The notes under the pieces are model-generated. The model was not told the DNA's origin. It searched no databases and saw only the letters and a program-made list of their open reading frames with translations. Positions 9,441-17,326 of a DNA stretch of 64,000 bases are shown here, piece by piece. The position numbers and the translations under genes are program-made. Numbering within the stretch: position 1 is the first letter of the stretch; every line of letters starts with the position of its first letter. The stretch is from Epsilonproteobacteria bacterium UBA4036 (GTDB lineage: Bacteria; Campylobacterota; Campylobacteria; Campylobacterales; Arcobacteraceae): positions 124,001 through 188,000 of the forward strand of contig DGAG01000012.1 in NCBI GenBank assembly GCA_002382325.1, in the 5' to 3' direction.

Positions 9441-9531
9441 CTTACCCTCTCAATAGTGTAATTTTTACTCACTTTAATTATAATCATTTCTTATCTTGAC
9501 TAAAGTCATAATTTTTTAAGTAAAAATAAAA

Positions 9532-9537
9532 TATAAT
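9532..9537 (+). promoter_or_regulatory. petABC promoter -10
   Basis: TATAAT preceded by periodic T- and A-runs, 35 bases before the petA ATG. A GGAAGAG ribosome-binding site lies at about 9560-9566. Confidence 0.65.
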
Positions 9538-9571
9538 GTGTAGATTTTATTTTAAAATAAGGAAGAGATAA

Positions 9572-10078
9572 ATGTCTAACAATACAAATAGACGGGATTT
9601 TCTCGGTTACTCATTTGCTGCTGTTGCCGCAGTAGGTGGTGCTGCTTCTCTTGTTGGTATGAAACAAGCCTGGGATCCGCTTCCAAGCGTATTAGCTGGT
9701 GGATTTACAACAATTGATTTAGCTCCTTTAAAAGCAGGTAGCCCAGAAACATTTACATGGAGAGGAAAGCCAATTTTTGTTCTTAAAAAAACGGCTGATA
9801 TGGAGAATTCGGATAGGGATTTAGTAGTTGGTGATGACAGATTTACTGTTGCCATTGGTCTTTGTACTCACTTAGGTTGTATTCCTGCGTGGAAAAAAGA
9901 TGTATGGAAATGCGCATGTCATGGTGGGGAGTTTGATGCAAGTGGAAAACAAACATTCGGACCTCCTCCAAGACCTTTAGATTTGCCTCCTTTTGAAGTA
10001 AACGGAACCACAATCGTTTTAGGTAACGAAGGTCCTGAATACAAAAAAATTGCTGAATTTTTAACAGCACAAGCTTAG
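9572..10078 (+). CDS. petA: ubiquinol-cytochrome c reductase iron-sulfur (Rieske) subunit
   Basis: 168 residues. Carries the Rieske [2Fe-2S] boxes CTHLGC (98-103) and CACHGG (114-119); C98, H100, C114 and H117 should bind the cluster and C103-C116 should form the disulfide. The N-terminus NRRDFLGYSFAAVAAVGG is a twin-arginine-type signal anchor, so the head domain is exported folded to the periplasm. It takes electrons from menaquinol or ubiquinol oxidation and passes them to the cytochrome c subunit. First gene of petABC; petB starts 9 bases after its stop. Confidence 0.96.
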   Translation: MSNNTNRRDFLGYSFAAVAAVGGAASLVGMKQAWDPLPSVLAGGFTTIDLAPLKAGSPETFTWRGKPIFVLKKTADMENSDRDLVVGDDRFTVAIGLCTHLGCIPAWKKDVWKCACHGGEFDASGKQTFGPPPRPLDLPPFEVNGTTIVLGNEGPEYKKIAEFLTAQA

Positions 10079-10087
10079 GAGGGAACT

Positions 10088-11335
10088 ATGGCAAAAATTG
10101 AAAAAGCAAACTCTGTAGGAGAGTGGTTAGATCAACGATTAAATACTACTGTTCTTAACAAAGTTATGATGACAGAGTATTGGATTCCAAAAAATATTAA
10201 CTTTTTATGGGCAATGGGTGTTCTTCTAGCAACAACTTTTGGTATTTTAGTTATTTCTGGAATTTTCTTAATGATGTATTACAAACCCGATGTGAATTTA
10301 GCATTTGATTCTGTAAACTATACAATTATGCAAGAAGTGGCTTTTGGTTGGCTCTTTAGACATATGCATGGAGTTGCGGCATCGGTAATTTTCTTAATCA
10401 TTTATATCCACATGTTTACAGGAATTTATTACGGTTCTTATAAACAAGGTCGAGAGATGATTTGGATTTCTGGTATGTTATTATTTATGACATTCAGTGC
10501 AGCTGGATTCTCTGGATATATGTTACCTTGGGGACAAATGTCTTATTGGGCAGCTATGGTTATTACCAATCTTTTTGGTGGAGTACCTGTTATTGGTGAT
10601 GCACTTGTTGTATGGATCAGAGGGGATTTTAACGTTGCTGATGCGACATTAACACGATTCTTTATGTTACACGTATTCTTATTACCCATTGTTATCATGG
10701 GTCTTATTGGATTACACTTCTATACATTAAGAATTCCACACGTTAATAACCAAGATTCTGATGAAGTTGATTTCGATGCTGAAGCTGAAAAATACTTAAG
10801 TGGAAACAAAAAAGAGTCTCAAGTGATTCCTTTTTGGCCAGTATTTATCTCTAAAGATTTAGCGGTACTGGGAATCTTCTTAATTTTCTATTTCTATTTG
10901 GTATTCTTCCATTATAACTTTGCAATGGATCCCGTAAACTTTGATCCAGCAGATAACATGGTTACACCTGCACACATCTACCCAGAGTGGTATTTCTTAT
11001 GGTCATATGAAGTATTAAGAGGTTTCTTCTTTGATGTTGGTCCTATTAAAGCCTTTGATATTGGATTAGCTGCATTTGGTTTTGCCAATGCTATTTTCTT
11101 AGTATTACCTTGGTTAGACAGAGATCCAAAAATCTTACCTGCGCACAGAAGACCTAAATTCTTTATTTGGTTCTGGATTTTAATGATTGACTTAATTGTA
11201 TTAACCATTTGGGGTAAATTGCCTCCAACAGGTACAAATGCATACATTGGATTTGTAGCTGCATTAGCATTTATTTTAATATTTGTTGCATTACCATTTG
11301 TATCTAAATCAGATGCTAAAAAGAGAGGTGAATAA
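10088..11335 (+). CDS. petB: ubiquinol-cytochrome c reductase cytochrome b subunit
   Basis: 415 residues, about eight membrane segments. The paired haem-ligand histidines are in the RHMHGVAAS and HMFTGIYYG region and in MLHVFLLPIVIMGLIGLHF. The quinol-oxidation (Qo) site motif PEWYFLW is present (residues about 299-305, after YP). Forms the quinone-reacting core of the bc1 complex. An AGGAGGG ribosome-binding site precedes the ATG, and the gene overlaps petC by one base (TAATG). Typical for the Campylobacterota bc1 type. Confidence 0.96.
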   Translation: MAKIEKANSVGEWLDQRLNTTVLNKVMMTEYWIPKNINFLWAMGVLLATTFGILVISGIFLMMYYKPDVNLAFDSVNYTIMQEVAFGWLFRHMHGVAASVIFLIIYIHMFTGIYYGSYKQGREMIWISGMLLFMTFSAAGFSGYMLPWGQMSYWAAMVITNLFGGVPVIGDALVVWIRGDFNVADATLTRFFMLHVFLLPIVIMGLIGLHFYTLRIPHVNNQDSDEVDFDAEAEKYLSGNKKESQVIPFWPVFISKDLAVLGIFLIFYFYLVFFHYNFAMDPVNFDPADNMVTPAHIYPEWYFLWSYEVLRGFFFDVGPIKAFDIGLAAFGFANAIFLVLPWLDRDPKILPAHRRPKFFIWFWILMIDLIVLTIWGKLPPTGTNAYIGFVAALAFILIFVALPFVSKSDAKKRGE

Positions 11336-12207
11336 TGAAAGAATTAAAAATATTAGCCGTAGTAGTCGTATTAACTTTGATTACTTACTGGGGTGTTGAA
11401 CCTTTCGCACACTCTCAAATGCACCCACACGTTGATGCACCTGATTATACTTTCAAAGATGTTGATGGTTTAAAAGGAACTCAAGGTAATGTTGAAAACG
11501 GTGCAACATTGGTTCAAGCCAATTGTACTGCGTGTCACTCAATTGAGTCACAAGGTTTTCCACAAATAATGGACGATGCTAGCAGCGCTGCAGCATACGG
11601 TGTTGTACCGCCAGATTTAGGAAGTGCAGGGAAAATATACAATGCCGATTATTTAGCCGCGTTTATTAAAGACCCTGCAGCCGCTTCAAAAGTAGGTCAT
11701 AAATTTGAAGACGGTCGAGTTCACCCAATGCCAGGATATGGTTGGATGGAAGCACAAGAAATTGCTGATATGGTGGCGTATTTACAATCAATTGCCCCTG
11801 AAACTATGAGCAATAAAGAGGTATTTACAGATGCGTGTCAACGATGTCATGGTATTAAATACGGTGACATGCAAAATGGCACTATGGCAGCATTTACGCC
11901 TGTTGAAAATATAAAATCATATATGGGGAAAATTCCACCTGATTTATCTCAATATATCAGAAGTCGAAGTACTTCATATTTACATGAATTTATCAACGAC
12001 CCTCAAAAACATTTAGAAGGGACTGCTATGCCAAGAGTTGGTTTAACGCAAGAAGCTGAAAATCAAGTTGTAACATATATGCAAGAAGTTGGAGATTCTA
12101 AAAAGCCTGAAAGAGAAGCATTAGGACCAAAATTCTTAATTTACTTAGTTATTTTTGCAATCTTTGCATGGTTATGGAAATCTAAACAATGGAGAGATAT
12201 GCACTAA
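11335..12207 (+). CDS. petC: di-haem cytochrome c subunit of the bc1 complex
   Basis: 290 residues with two c-type haem motifs, CTACH (64-68) and CQRCH (168-172). This is the two-haem cytochrome c subunit that replaces cytochrome c1 in Campylobacterota. An N-terminal hydrophobic segment (about residues 5-22) and a C-terminal membrane anchor (about 263-281) bracket a periplasmic double cytochrome c fold. It accepts electrons from the Rieske protein and passes them to soluble cytochrome c or directly to an oxidase. Overlaps petB by one base. The next gene is another cytochrome c, 30 bases downstream. Confidence 0.94.
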   Translation: MKELKILAVVVVLTLITYWGVEPFAHSQMHPHVDAPDYTFKDVDGLKGTQGNVENGATLVQANCTACHSIESQGFPQIMDDASSAAAYGVVPPDLGSAGKIYNADYLAAFIKDPAAASKVGHKFEDGRVHPMPGYGWMEAQEIADMVAYLQSIAPETMSNKEVFTDACQRCHGIKYGDMQNGTMAAFTPVENIKSYMGKIPPDLSQYIRSRSTSYLHEFINDPQKHLEGTAMPRVGLTQEAENQVVTYMQEVGDSKKPEREALGPKFLIYLVIFAIFAWLWKSKQWRDMH

Positions 12208-12237
12208 GCATATCTCTTAACTTCAGGAGGAGAATAT

Positions 12238-12633
12238 ATGAAAATAGTAAAACTATTAGCAGCTGGTCTTTTAAGCGTAAGCCTTGCTAATGCACAAGAT
12301 GTTATGCAAAAATCAATGTCAATGATGGAAGAGGGAATGACTCAAATTCAACAAGGATTTTTAAATAACAATGTTAAATTGATTGAAAATGGTACCAAAC
12401 TTGTTAATGAAGGAAATGCCCTTTTTTCTAAAAAAGAACTTATTGCACAATACCTTCCAGCAGAAAAAAAACATTTAGCCAATCACGCTTCAAATGTATC
12501 TAAAAGAATTGCTTTAGACGTTAATGTTTTAAGTTTAAACTTAGAAGAAAAAGCGTACATCAAAGCATCAAATGCGTACTCTGATATCTTAAATGCATGT
12601 TCAAGCTGTCATGCCATTGTAAGAAACTGGTAA
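12238..12633 (+). CDS. periplasmic mono-haem cytochrome c, class II (c'/c556)-like
   Basis: 131 residues with a Sec signal peptide (MKIVKLLAAGLLSVSLANA, cleavage about residue 19-20). A helical body carries a single CSSCH haem motif at 121-125, six residues from the C-terminus. A C-terminal CxxCH on a four-helix bundle is the arrangement of class II cytochromes c (c' and c556). An AGGAGGAG ribosome-binding site lies just before the ATG. Placed between petC and the oxidase genes it may shuttle electrons from the bc1 complex to the oxidase, or bind NO as some cytochromes c' do. Both roles are inference. Confidence 0.82.
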   Translation: MKIVKLLAAGLLSVSLANAQDVMQKSMSMMEEGMTQIQQGFLNNNVKLIENGTKLVNEGNALFSKKELIAQYLPAEKKHLANHASNVSKRIALDVNVLSLNLEEKAYIKASNAYSDILNACSSCHAIVRNW

Positions 12634-12652
12634 CTCTTTTAGCTTCATACTT

Positions 12653-12685
12653 AATATAAAGACTAATTCATTTAGTCTTTATATT
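12653..12685 (+). terminator. terminator after petABC-cytochrome c
   Basis: A perfect 14-bp AT-rich stem (12653-12666 with 12672-12685) with a 5-nt loop. It separates the bc1 operon from the downstream oxidase pair, though read-through remains possible. Confidence 0.65.
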
Positions 12686-12770
12686 CTTAAATTAAACTTT
12701 CTAAATCTAACTAACATATAATTAACAAAATAGCATTAAAATAGCACTCTAATTTATAAAAGGAGGCTTC

Positions 12771-14108
12771 ATGGATATTATAGGGCAATTTCCATTGTTT
12801 GATTTTCCAGAATACGGAAGTGCTTGGATGATGGGTATAACAGGTACCATTCATATCTTAGCATCACATACTTCCGTTGGTGCTGCAATGCTTTTCGCAT
12901 TTTTGGCTTACAAAGCGTATAAAGAGAATCGATCGGATTTATATCCGTATATGAAAAAATACGGTATGTTCTTGTTGATTTTTTCCTATGTCATAGGTTC
13001 AATCACAGGACCAGGTATTTGGTACACCGCAACTGCTGCAAGTCCAAGAGGTATTAGTGCTTTAATCCACAATTTTGTATGGGTATGGGCAACCGAATGG
13101 GTCTTTTTTGTTTATGAAGTTATTGGTGTCTTTGTTTTGGTCTATTTTATAGATAAAATTGACAAGAAAACACATCTTAAACTCACTTTTTCATTTGCTC
13201 TTGCATCGGTAGGTACATTGGCACTTATCATTGGAATCATCAGTTTTATGATGTGGCCAGGAACACAAGCGTATTATGTTACAGGAAGTGCCAGTGATGC
13301 CTTTTTTGGTACCAATACCTTTCCACATATGTTTTTACGAATTGGTTTTATGATTATGCTTTCAGGAGTTATTGGTCTTCTTATATCAAGTGCCATAAAA
13401 AAAGACAATGCAGCATTATCCAATGAACTGACTAAAAAAATGGGTTACATCAGTATGTTGGGTGGCTTTTTAGTACTCTTCTTTTTTATGTGGTATATGG
13501 GAACACTGCCCGATAATGCTCATGCGGTATTTAATATTACCAAAGAAGAGGTGATTCAAAATAGAATTCTTATTACCATAATATTTTCACTCTATTTTTT
13601 AATAGCCATTATAAAACCTAATTATATCAGTACTCCTCTTGCTGGTGTAATGATTTTCGTCATCTTAATTGGTGGAATTTGGCCAGGTGAAAAACTCAGA
13701 GAATCGATGAGAAAACCGTATGTTGCTGGTCAATATATCTATTCAAATCAAATTATTAGCCGAGATGTTCCCGGTAAAAATATTAAAAGTGAACTTCCTA
13801 TTATAGCCGAAAAAGGGCTATTACAAGTCAATCCTTTTGTACCAGAAAATTTAAAAGTTATCACCGAAGAGAACAAACTTCAAGCAGGAGAACTGCTAAC
13901 AAAAATGGCATGTTCTAACTGTCATTCTTTAGAAAATAGTGGTAAATACCGCCCTTTAAAAGATCGCTTAGTGGGTATGGATAAAGAGGGAGTAAAAGCG
14001 ATTTTATATGCCATTGGCAATGGTGGAATGTCATACATGCCTTCTCTTTCATTACCCGAACACGAAACGGATGCAATAGCTGAATATCTTGCATCATTGA
14101 AATATTAA
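12771..14108 (+). CDS. cytochrome bd-superfamily-like oxidase subunit I with fused cytochrome c domain
   Basis: 445 residues, preceded by a strong AAAGGAGG site. About eight to nine membrane segments are followed by a C-terminal periplasmic cytochrome c domain with CSNCH (381-385) and a late SYMPSLSLP methionine-ligand candidate. The first membrane helix has an H28 in TGTIHILASH that resembles the haem ligand near the start of CydA, and WATEWVFFVYEV recalls the paired glutamates of CydA. The canonical quinol-binding Q-loop is not evident, and the fused c haem suggests cytochrome c rather than quinol as donor. Directly downstream of petABC. Assignment to the bd superfamily is by resemblance and needs a profile search; a separate cyanide-insensitive-type oxidase name would be premature. 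Confidence 0.68.
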   Translation: MDIIGQFPLFDFPEYGSAWMMGITGTIHILASHTSVGAAMLFAFLAYKAYKENRSDLYPYMKKYGMFLLIFSYVIGSITGPGIWYTATAASPRGISALIHNFVWVWATEWVFFVYEVIGVFVLVYFIDKIDKKTHLKLTFSFALASVGTLALIIGIISFMMWPGTQAYYVTGSASDAFFGTNTFPHMFLRIGFMIMLSGVIGLLISSAIKKDNAALSNELTKKMGYISMLGGFLVLFFFMWYMGTLPDNAHAVFNITKEEVIQNRILITIIFSLYFLIAIIKPNYISTPLAGVMIFVILIGGIWPGEKLRESMRKPYVAGQYIYSNQIISRDVPGKNIKSELPIIAEKGLLQVNPFVPENLKVITEENKLQAGELLTKMACSNCHSLENSGKYRPLKDRLVGMDKEGVKAILYAIGNGGMSYMPSLSLPEHETDAIAEYLASLKY

Positions 14109-14120
14109 GGAGAAATTATT

Positions 14121-15314
14121 ATGGACGCATCAGTATTATTAGCATTAAGAGACCCTGCTGGGGTACCTTTTTATCCTGTCGTATTTCAAGCATTGTATGT
14201 TTTAACATGGGCTTTACATGCAGCATTTGTTTTATTAGCCCTTGGAACAATGGGTTTATCACTTTTTGGAACCTTTAGCCAAAAACACGATTCTCATTGG
14301 AAACGGTTAACGCCCCATTTAATTCAAACAGGGAAAATAAGTATCTCAATCCTTATTGTATTAGGAGTAGCACCCCTACTGTTTACTCAAGTGATTTATG
14401 ACCCCAATTGGTATGTTGCAAATACCCTTTCTGGTATGTGGGTATTTATCTTTATTTATGCGTTAATCGTAGCTTATATCATGTATTATTGGTACTACTA
14501 TGCCAATAAAAAAGATGAAGGAGGGGGAAAACTTATTGGTATTATCTCTTTTGCTCTTTTGGTATTTTCAGGATTGTTAATGCACAATTTTGCCGTCACT
14601 TCCATTATGCCCAATGAGTGGATGAATATGTATGCACCCAATGGAGTTGTCGATAACAGTGGTTGGACATTTAATATGGATCTTATTCGATTGGCATTTA
14701 TGGTGAGTTTAGCCATTCCTGTTGTGGGAATATTTTTACAAAATTACAGTCGATTTTTAAGTACTAAAGAAGATTTTAGTCCTAAATTTATTGAATACAC
14801 AGCCTCTCTTGGGACAAAAATAGGAGTCATTGGATTGATTATCAGTGCCCTTTGTTTTGTTGCTTGGATGTTACAAATTGAGTATTTACTCCATCCTTTG
14901 TCCTTGGCAATTATTGTAGGTGTTGTAATTTTATTGTTAATGGTAGCAAAAAACAGTAACAGCTATATTACAACGGGCGTATTAGTTGTAGTGGCTTTAT
15001 TAATTTCTGCCATGAGAGAACTGATTCGGTTTGATATCATGGCAAATTTGGGATACAGCATTTATGAATATCCCGTTAATTTGGAAATTCCAACCATTAT
15101 CATGTTCTTACTGACCTTTTTAGTTTTAGGAGGAGTTGGTGTCGCTTGGTTATTGACCATGGCTTGGAAAGTGGGTAAAAACCAAGGAGTTTTTGATGGT
15201 TCAAAAGATATAATAGTGACAAAATTGGGCAATTATACTCTTGGTATTATGGTGATATGGATGGTGATTTATTTTGGATGGGGAATGTCAATTTTATTTG
15301 CAAACATTCTTTAA
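14121..15314 (+). CDS. second membrane subunit of the bd-like oxidase
   Basis: 397 residues, nine to ten hydrophobic segments, no CxxCH motif. It starts 12 bases after the stop of the haem-containing subunit and is surely coexpressed. The N-terminal WALHAAFVLLALGTMGLSLFG segment has a histidine in a position like that of H28 in the partner, so the two may be distant paralogues forming a pseudo-symmetric heterodimer, as CydA and CydB do. The aromatic-rich YYWYYYANK stretch marks a cytoplasmic edge. No other family recognised. It ends at a strong terminator. Confidence 0.62.
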   Translation: MDASVLLALRDPAGVPFYPVVFQALYVLTWALHAAFVLLALGTMGLSLFGTFSQKHDSHWKRLTPHLIQTGKISISILIVLGVAPLLFTQVIYDPNWYVANTLSGMWVFIFIYALIVAYIMYYWYYYANKKDEGGGKLIGIISFALLVFSGLLMHNFAVTSIMPNEWMNMYAPNGVVDNSGWTFNMDLIRLAFMVSLAIPVVGIFLQNYSRFLSTKEDFSPKFIEYTASLGTKIGVIGLIISALCFVAWMLQIEYLLHPLSLAIIVGVVILLLMVAKNSNSYITTGVLVVVALLISAMRELIRFDIMANLGYSIYEYPVNLEIPTIIMFLLTFLVLGGVGVAWLLTMAWKVGKNQGVFDGSKDIIVTKLGNYTLGIMVIWMVIYFGWGMSILFANIL

Positions 15315-15333
15315 TACTCATTACAATTTTCGT

Positions 15334-15363
15334 ATGCCAAAGAGAATCTCTTTGGCATTTTTA
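15334..15363 (+). terminator. terminator after the bd-like oxidase genes
   Basis: ATGCCAAAGAGA pairs with TCTCTTTGGCAT, followed by a run of five T. A textbook intrinsic terminator. Confidence 0.85.
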
Positions 15364-15380
15364 TTATTGGAGAATCCCTT

Positions 15381-16052
15381 ATGCGTGGTATTAAGATACT
15401 GTTTCTTGAAGATGATCTCTTGTACCAAGAAACCATCAAAGATTTACTGGAAGAAGAAAGATTTTATATTGATACTTGCTGTAATGGTGAAGAGTTTTTA
15501 GATAAAGTTTTTAATCATATCTATGATTTATACATTTTAGATATTAATGTACCTCACATAGATGGTTATGAAATTCTAAAAATCCTCAATAAATATGAAG
15601 ATCAAACCATGCGTTTGGTTTTAACTTCAATTCCGAACAGTGCCATCAAATCTTTTAAAAGTGGTTGCGATGGTTTTTTAAATAAAACAACTGACATTGA
15701 TGAACTTATTTTACGTATAAAATCCTTGATTAAACGAAGTTATCGAACATATCAACACTCCATTTTTTTGACTGAAACACTACGTTATAATATTTTTAAT
15801 AAAGAATTATACTTGAAGAACATACTTGTTCCAATTGAAACAAAAACATTAGATATTTTGGATTATTTAATTAAAAAAAGAGGGGATTTTGTATCAAAGG
15901 AAGAGTTGGAAAAAAATGTATATCCAAGTAACAGTGAATCAAAATTGGATGTCATTCGTTATCATATTTGGAATCTTCGAAAAATTGTTGGTGCGGATTT
16001 AATCTCTTCTCAAAAAAACAGAGGATATAAACTGAAACCAAAAGGTATTTAA
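15381..16052 (+). CDS. OmpR-type response regulator
   Basis: 223 residues: an N-terminal receiver domain (about 1-118) with the acidic pair EDD near the start and the phosphoacceptor aspartate in YILDINVPHIDGYE, then a C-terminal winged-helix DNA-binding domain (about 130-222) ending in a VIRYHIWNLRKIVG recognition helix and RGYKLKP wing. No histidine kinase is adjacent. It follows the oxidase genes by 66 bases, behind their terminator and with its own GGAG site. It could control the respiratory block upstream, but this rests on position only. The switch-region lysine lies in FLNKTTDIDEL, without the usual following proline. Confidence 0.9.
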   Translation: MRGIKILFLEDDLLYQETIKDLLEEERFYIDTCCNGEEFLDKVFNHIYDLYILDINVPHIDGYEILKILNKYEDQTMRLVLTSIPNSAIKSFKSGCDGFLNKTTDIDELILRIKSLIKRSYRTYQHSIFLTETLRYNIFNKELYLKNILVPIETKTLDILDYLIKKRGDFVSKEELEKNVYPSNSESKLDVIRYHIWNLRKIVGADLISSQKNRGYKLKPKGI

Positions 16053-16062
16053 TGGTTTCAGT
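16031..16062 (+). terminator. hairpin overlapping the end of the response regulator gene
   Basis: A 10-bp stem (ACTGAAACCA / TGGTTTCAGT) whose left arm lies in the last codons and whose right arm follows the stop. The downstream T-tract is poor. The rest of 16063-16154 shows nothing recognisable. Confidence 0.45.
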
Positions 16063-16154
16063 CATACATAGATAAAACTTAGGAGGGTATTTATCTACAA
16101 TGTGTTGTTTGGTTCATTGAAAGTATAAAAAAGAATTGTTAATTATGTGTTAGC

Positions 16155-16823
16155 TTACACCAATAATTTTGATGCAACTACAGTTACCGCCGTTTCACTG
16201 CGTAAAATTAAATTACTCTTTACTCCAACGATTTTAGAAGCATCAAACAATTCAACTTCTCGTTTTGAAAATCCACCTTCACACCCTATTATAATGGTTT
16301 GAATCCCTAAATTTGCCTCCAAATGTGTTGAACTAAAATTAAACATAAAACTTTTGGGGTAGGTCTTTAAAAACTCATCCACACTTTTAAACACTTCAAA
16401 CTCCATTAAAGAACTTCGTCCACATTGTTGGCAGGAGTTAATCAAAATTTTAGTGTATTTTTCGAAATTGAGTTTAAAATTCTTTTGAGAATAATCCGCA
16501 TACACAAAAGAGATTTTTTTTACACCCAATTCATTTAAAGAAGGAAGCTCTTTTTCGATGGTTTTAGTATCGACCACACACCATGCCAAATGAATATTTT
16601 GGTCATTTTCTGTTCTTTGAGTCTCTTGATGCACCAAATGTAATAACGCACTCTTTTTAGAAATTGATTCAATTTTGTATTCATAGAGATTATTCTCTTT
16701 GAGATTTCGAAAAAAAATGCTTTCTTGAAGAGTATGCCTTCTGACTTTTATCAAATACTTATAGAGTTCATCTTCAATGTGTAATACACTGTTTCCACTT
16801 TGTTCATGATAGACAAACTGCAT
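16155..16823 (-). CDS. rsmE: 16S rRNA (uracil1498-N3)-methyltransferase RsmE
   Basis: 222 residues, slightly short for the family but complete. A SPOUT-class methyltransferase modifying U1498 of 16S rRNA with SAM. The C-terminal knot motifs are clear: IIGCEGGFSKREVELF and LILRSETAVTVVASKLL. The N-terminal PUA-like part includes YLIKVRRHTLQ. Its ATG overlaps the stop of the upstream small membrane protein gene (TAATG), so the two are cotranscribed. Confidence 0.92.
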   Translation of the reverse strand: MQFVYHEQSGNSVLHIEDELYKYLIKVRRHTLQESIFFRNLKENNLYEYKIESISKKSALLHLVHQETQRTENDQNIHLAWCVVDTKTIEKELPSLNELGVKKISFVYADYSQKNFKLNFEKYTKILINSCQQCGRSSLMEFEVFKSVDEFLKTYPKSFMFNFSSTHLEANLGIQTIIIGCEGGFSKREVELFDASKIVGVKSNLILRSETAVTVVASKLLV

Positions 16824-17227
16824 TATAACACCTTAGAAATCATATAAACAACAACCAATACCATAATCTCAATGGTATAGATTTTTTTCGCATAGATATA
16901 AAACGCCTCTTGCAACGCCGTATCGGTTGATTTAATGACCCGTTGTTTTTTATACCGCTTTATTTCAATCACCATTAAAAAAATTGAAGCCGCAATCATA
17001 ATTGCCATCGCAAAACTAAAAGTATGTCGATACGCAGCAATAATTGCTCCTGTATAAATAATAATAGCATTGCTCAAATGATAAATAGGTGTCATCAGTT
17101 TGAGTCGTTTGGCTAAAAGCATAAACTCTTTTTGTGTATACACTGAGTATAAATTAAATAACATAATGGCCAAAAAGAAAAATATTGCGTAAATGTGTGT
17201 GGTAATTGAGTCTTGCATTATGTCCAT
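16823..17227 (-). CDS. small four-helix membrane protein of unknown function
   Basis: 134 residues with four hydrophobic segments (about 12-30, 45-65, 70-88 and 112-132). No known motif recognised. A basic loop IEIKRYKKQR separates segments three and four. It is the first gene of a two-gene unit with rsmE and is divergent from moeA. Function unknown; small proteins of this type are often conserved next to rsmE in this group, but that is recollection, not shown here. Confidence 0.6.
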   Translation of the reverse strand: MDIMQDSITTHIYAIFFFLAIMLFNLYSVYTQKEFMLLAKRLKLMTPIYHLSNAIIIYTGAIIAAYRHTFSFAMAIMIAASIFLMVIEIKRYKKQRVIKSTDTALQEAFYIYAKKIYTIEIMVLVVVYMISKVL

Positions 17228-17251
17228 GTGTTTATCTCTTTATTAAAAAAT

Positions 17252-17268
17252 TTTGGTATTATACCAAA
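17252..17268. promoter_or_regulatory. inverted repeat between divergent rsmE-side and moeA genes
   Basis: TTTGGTAT-T-ATACCAAA, an 8-bp inverted repeat with a one-base centre, lies in the 99-base divergent spacer. Its position fits an operator or overlapping -10 elements. No regulator can be assigned. Confidence 0.3.
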
Positions 17269-17326
17269 TTGAAATAGAAACTAAGCATAATACTCATTTG
17301 CCGTTTTACGCTTAAAAAGGATTATT

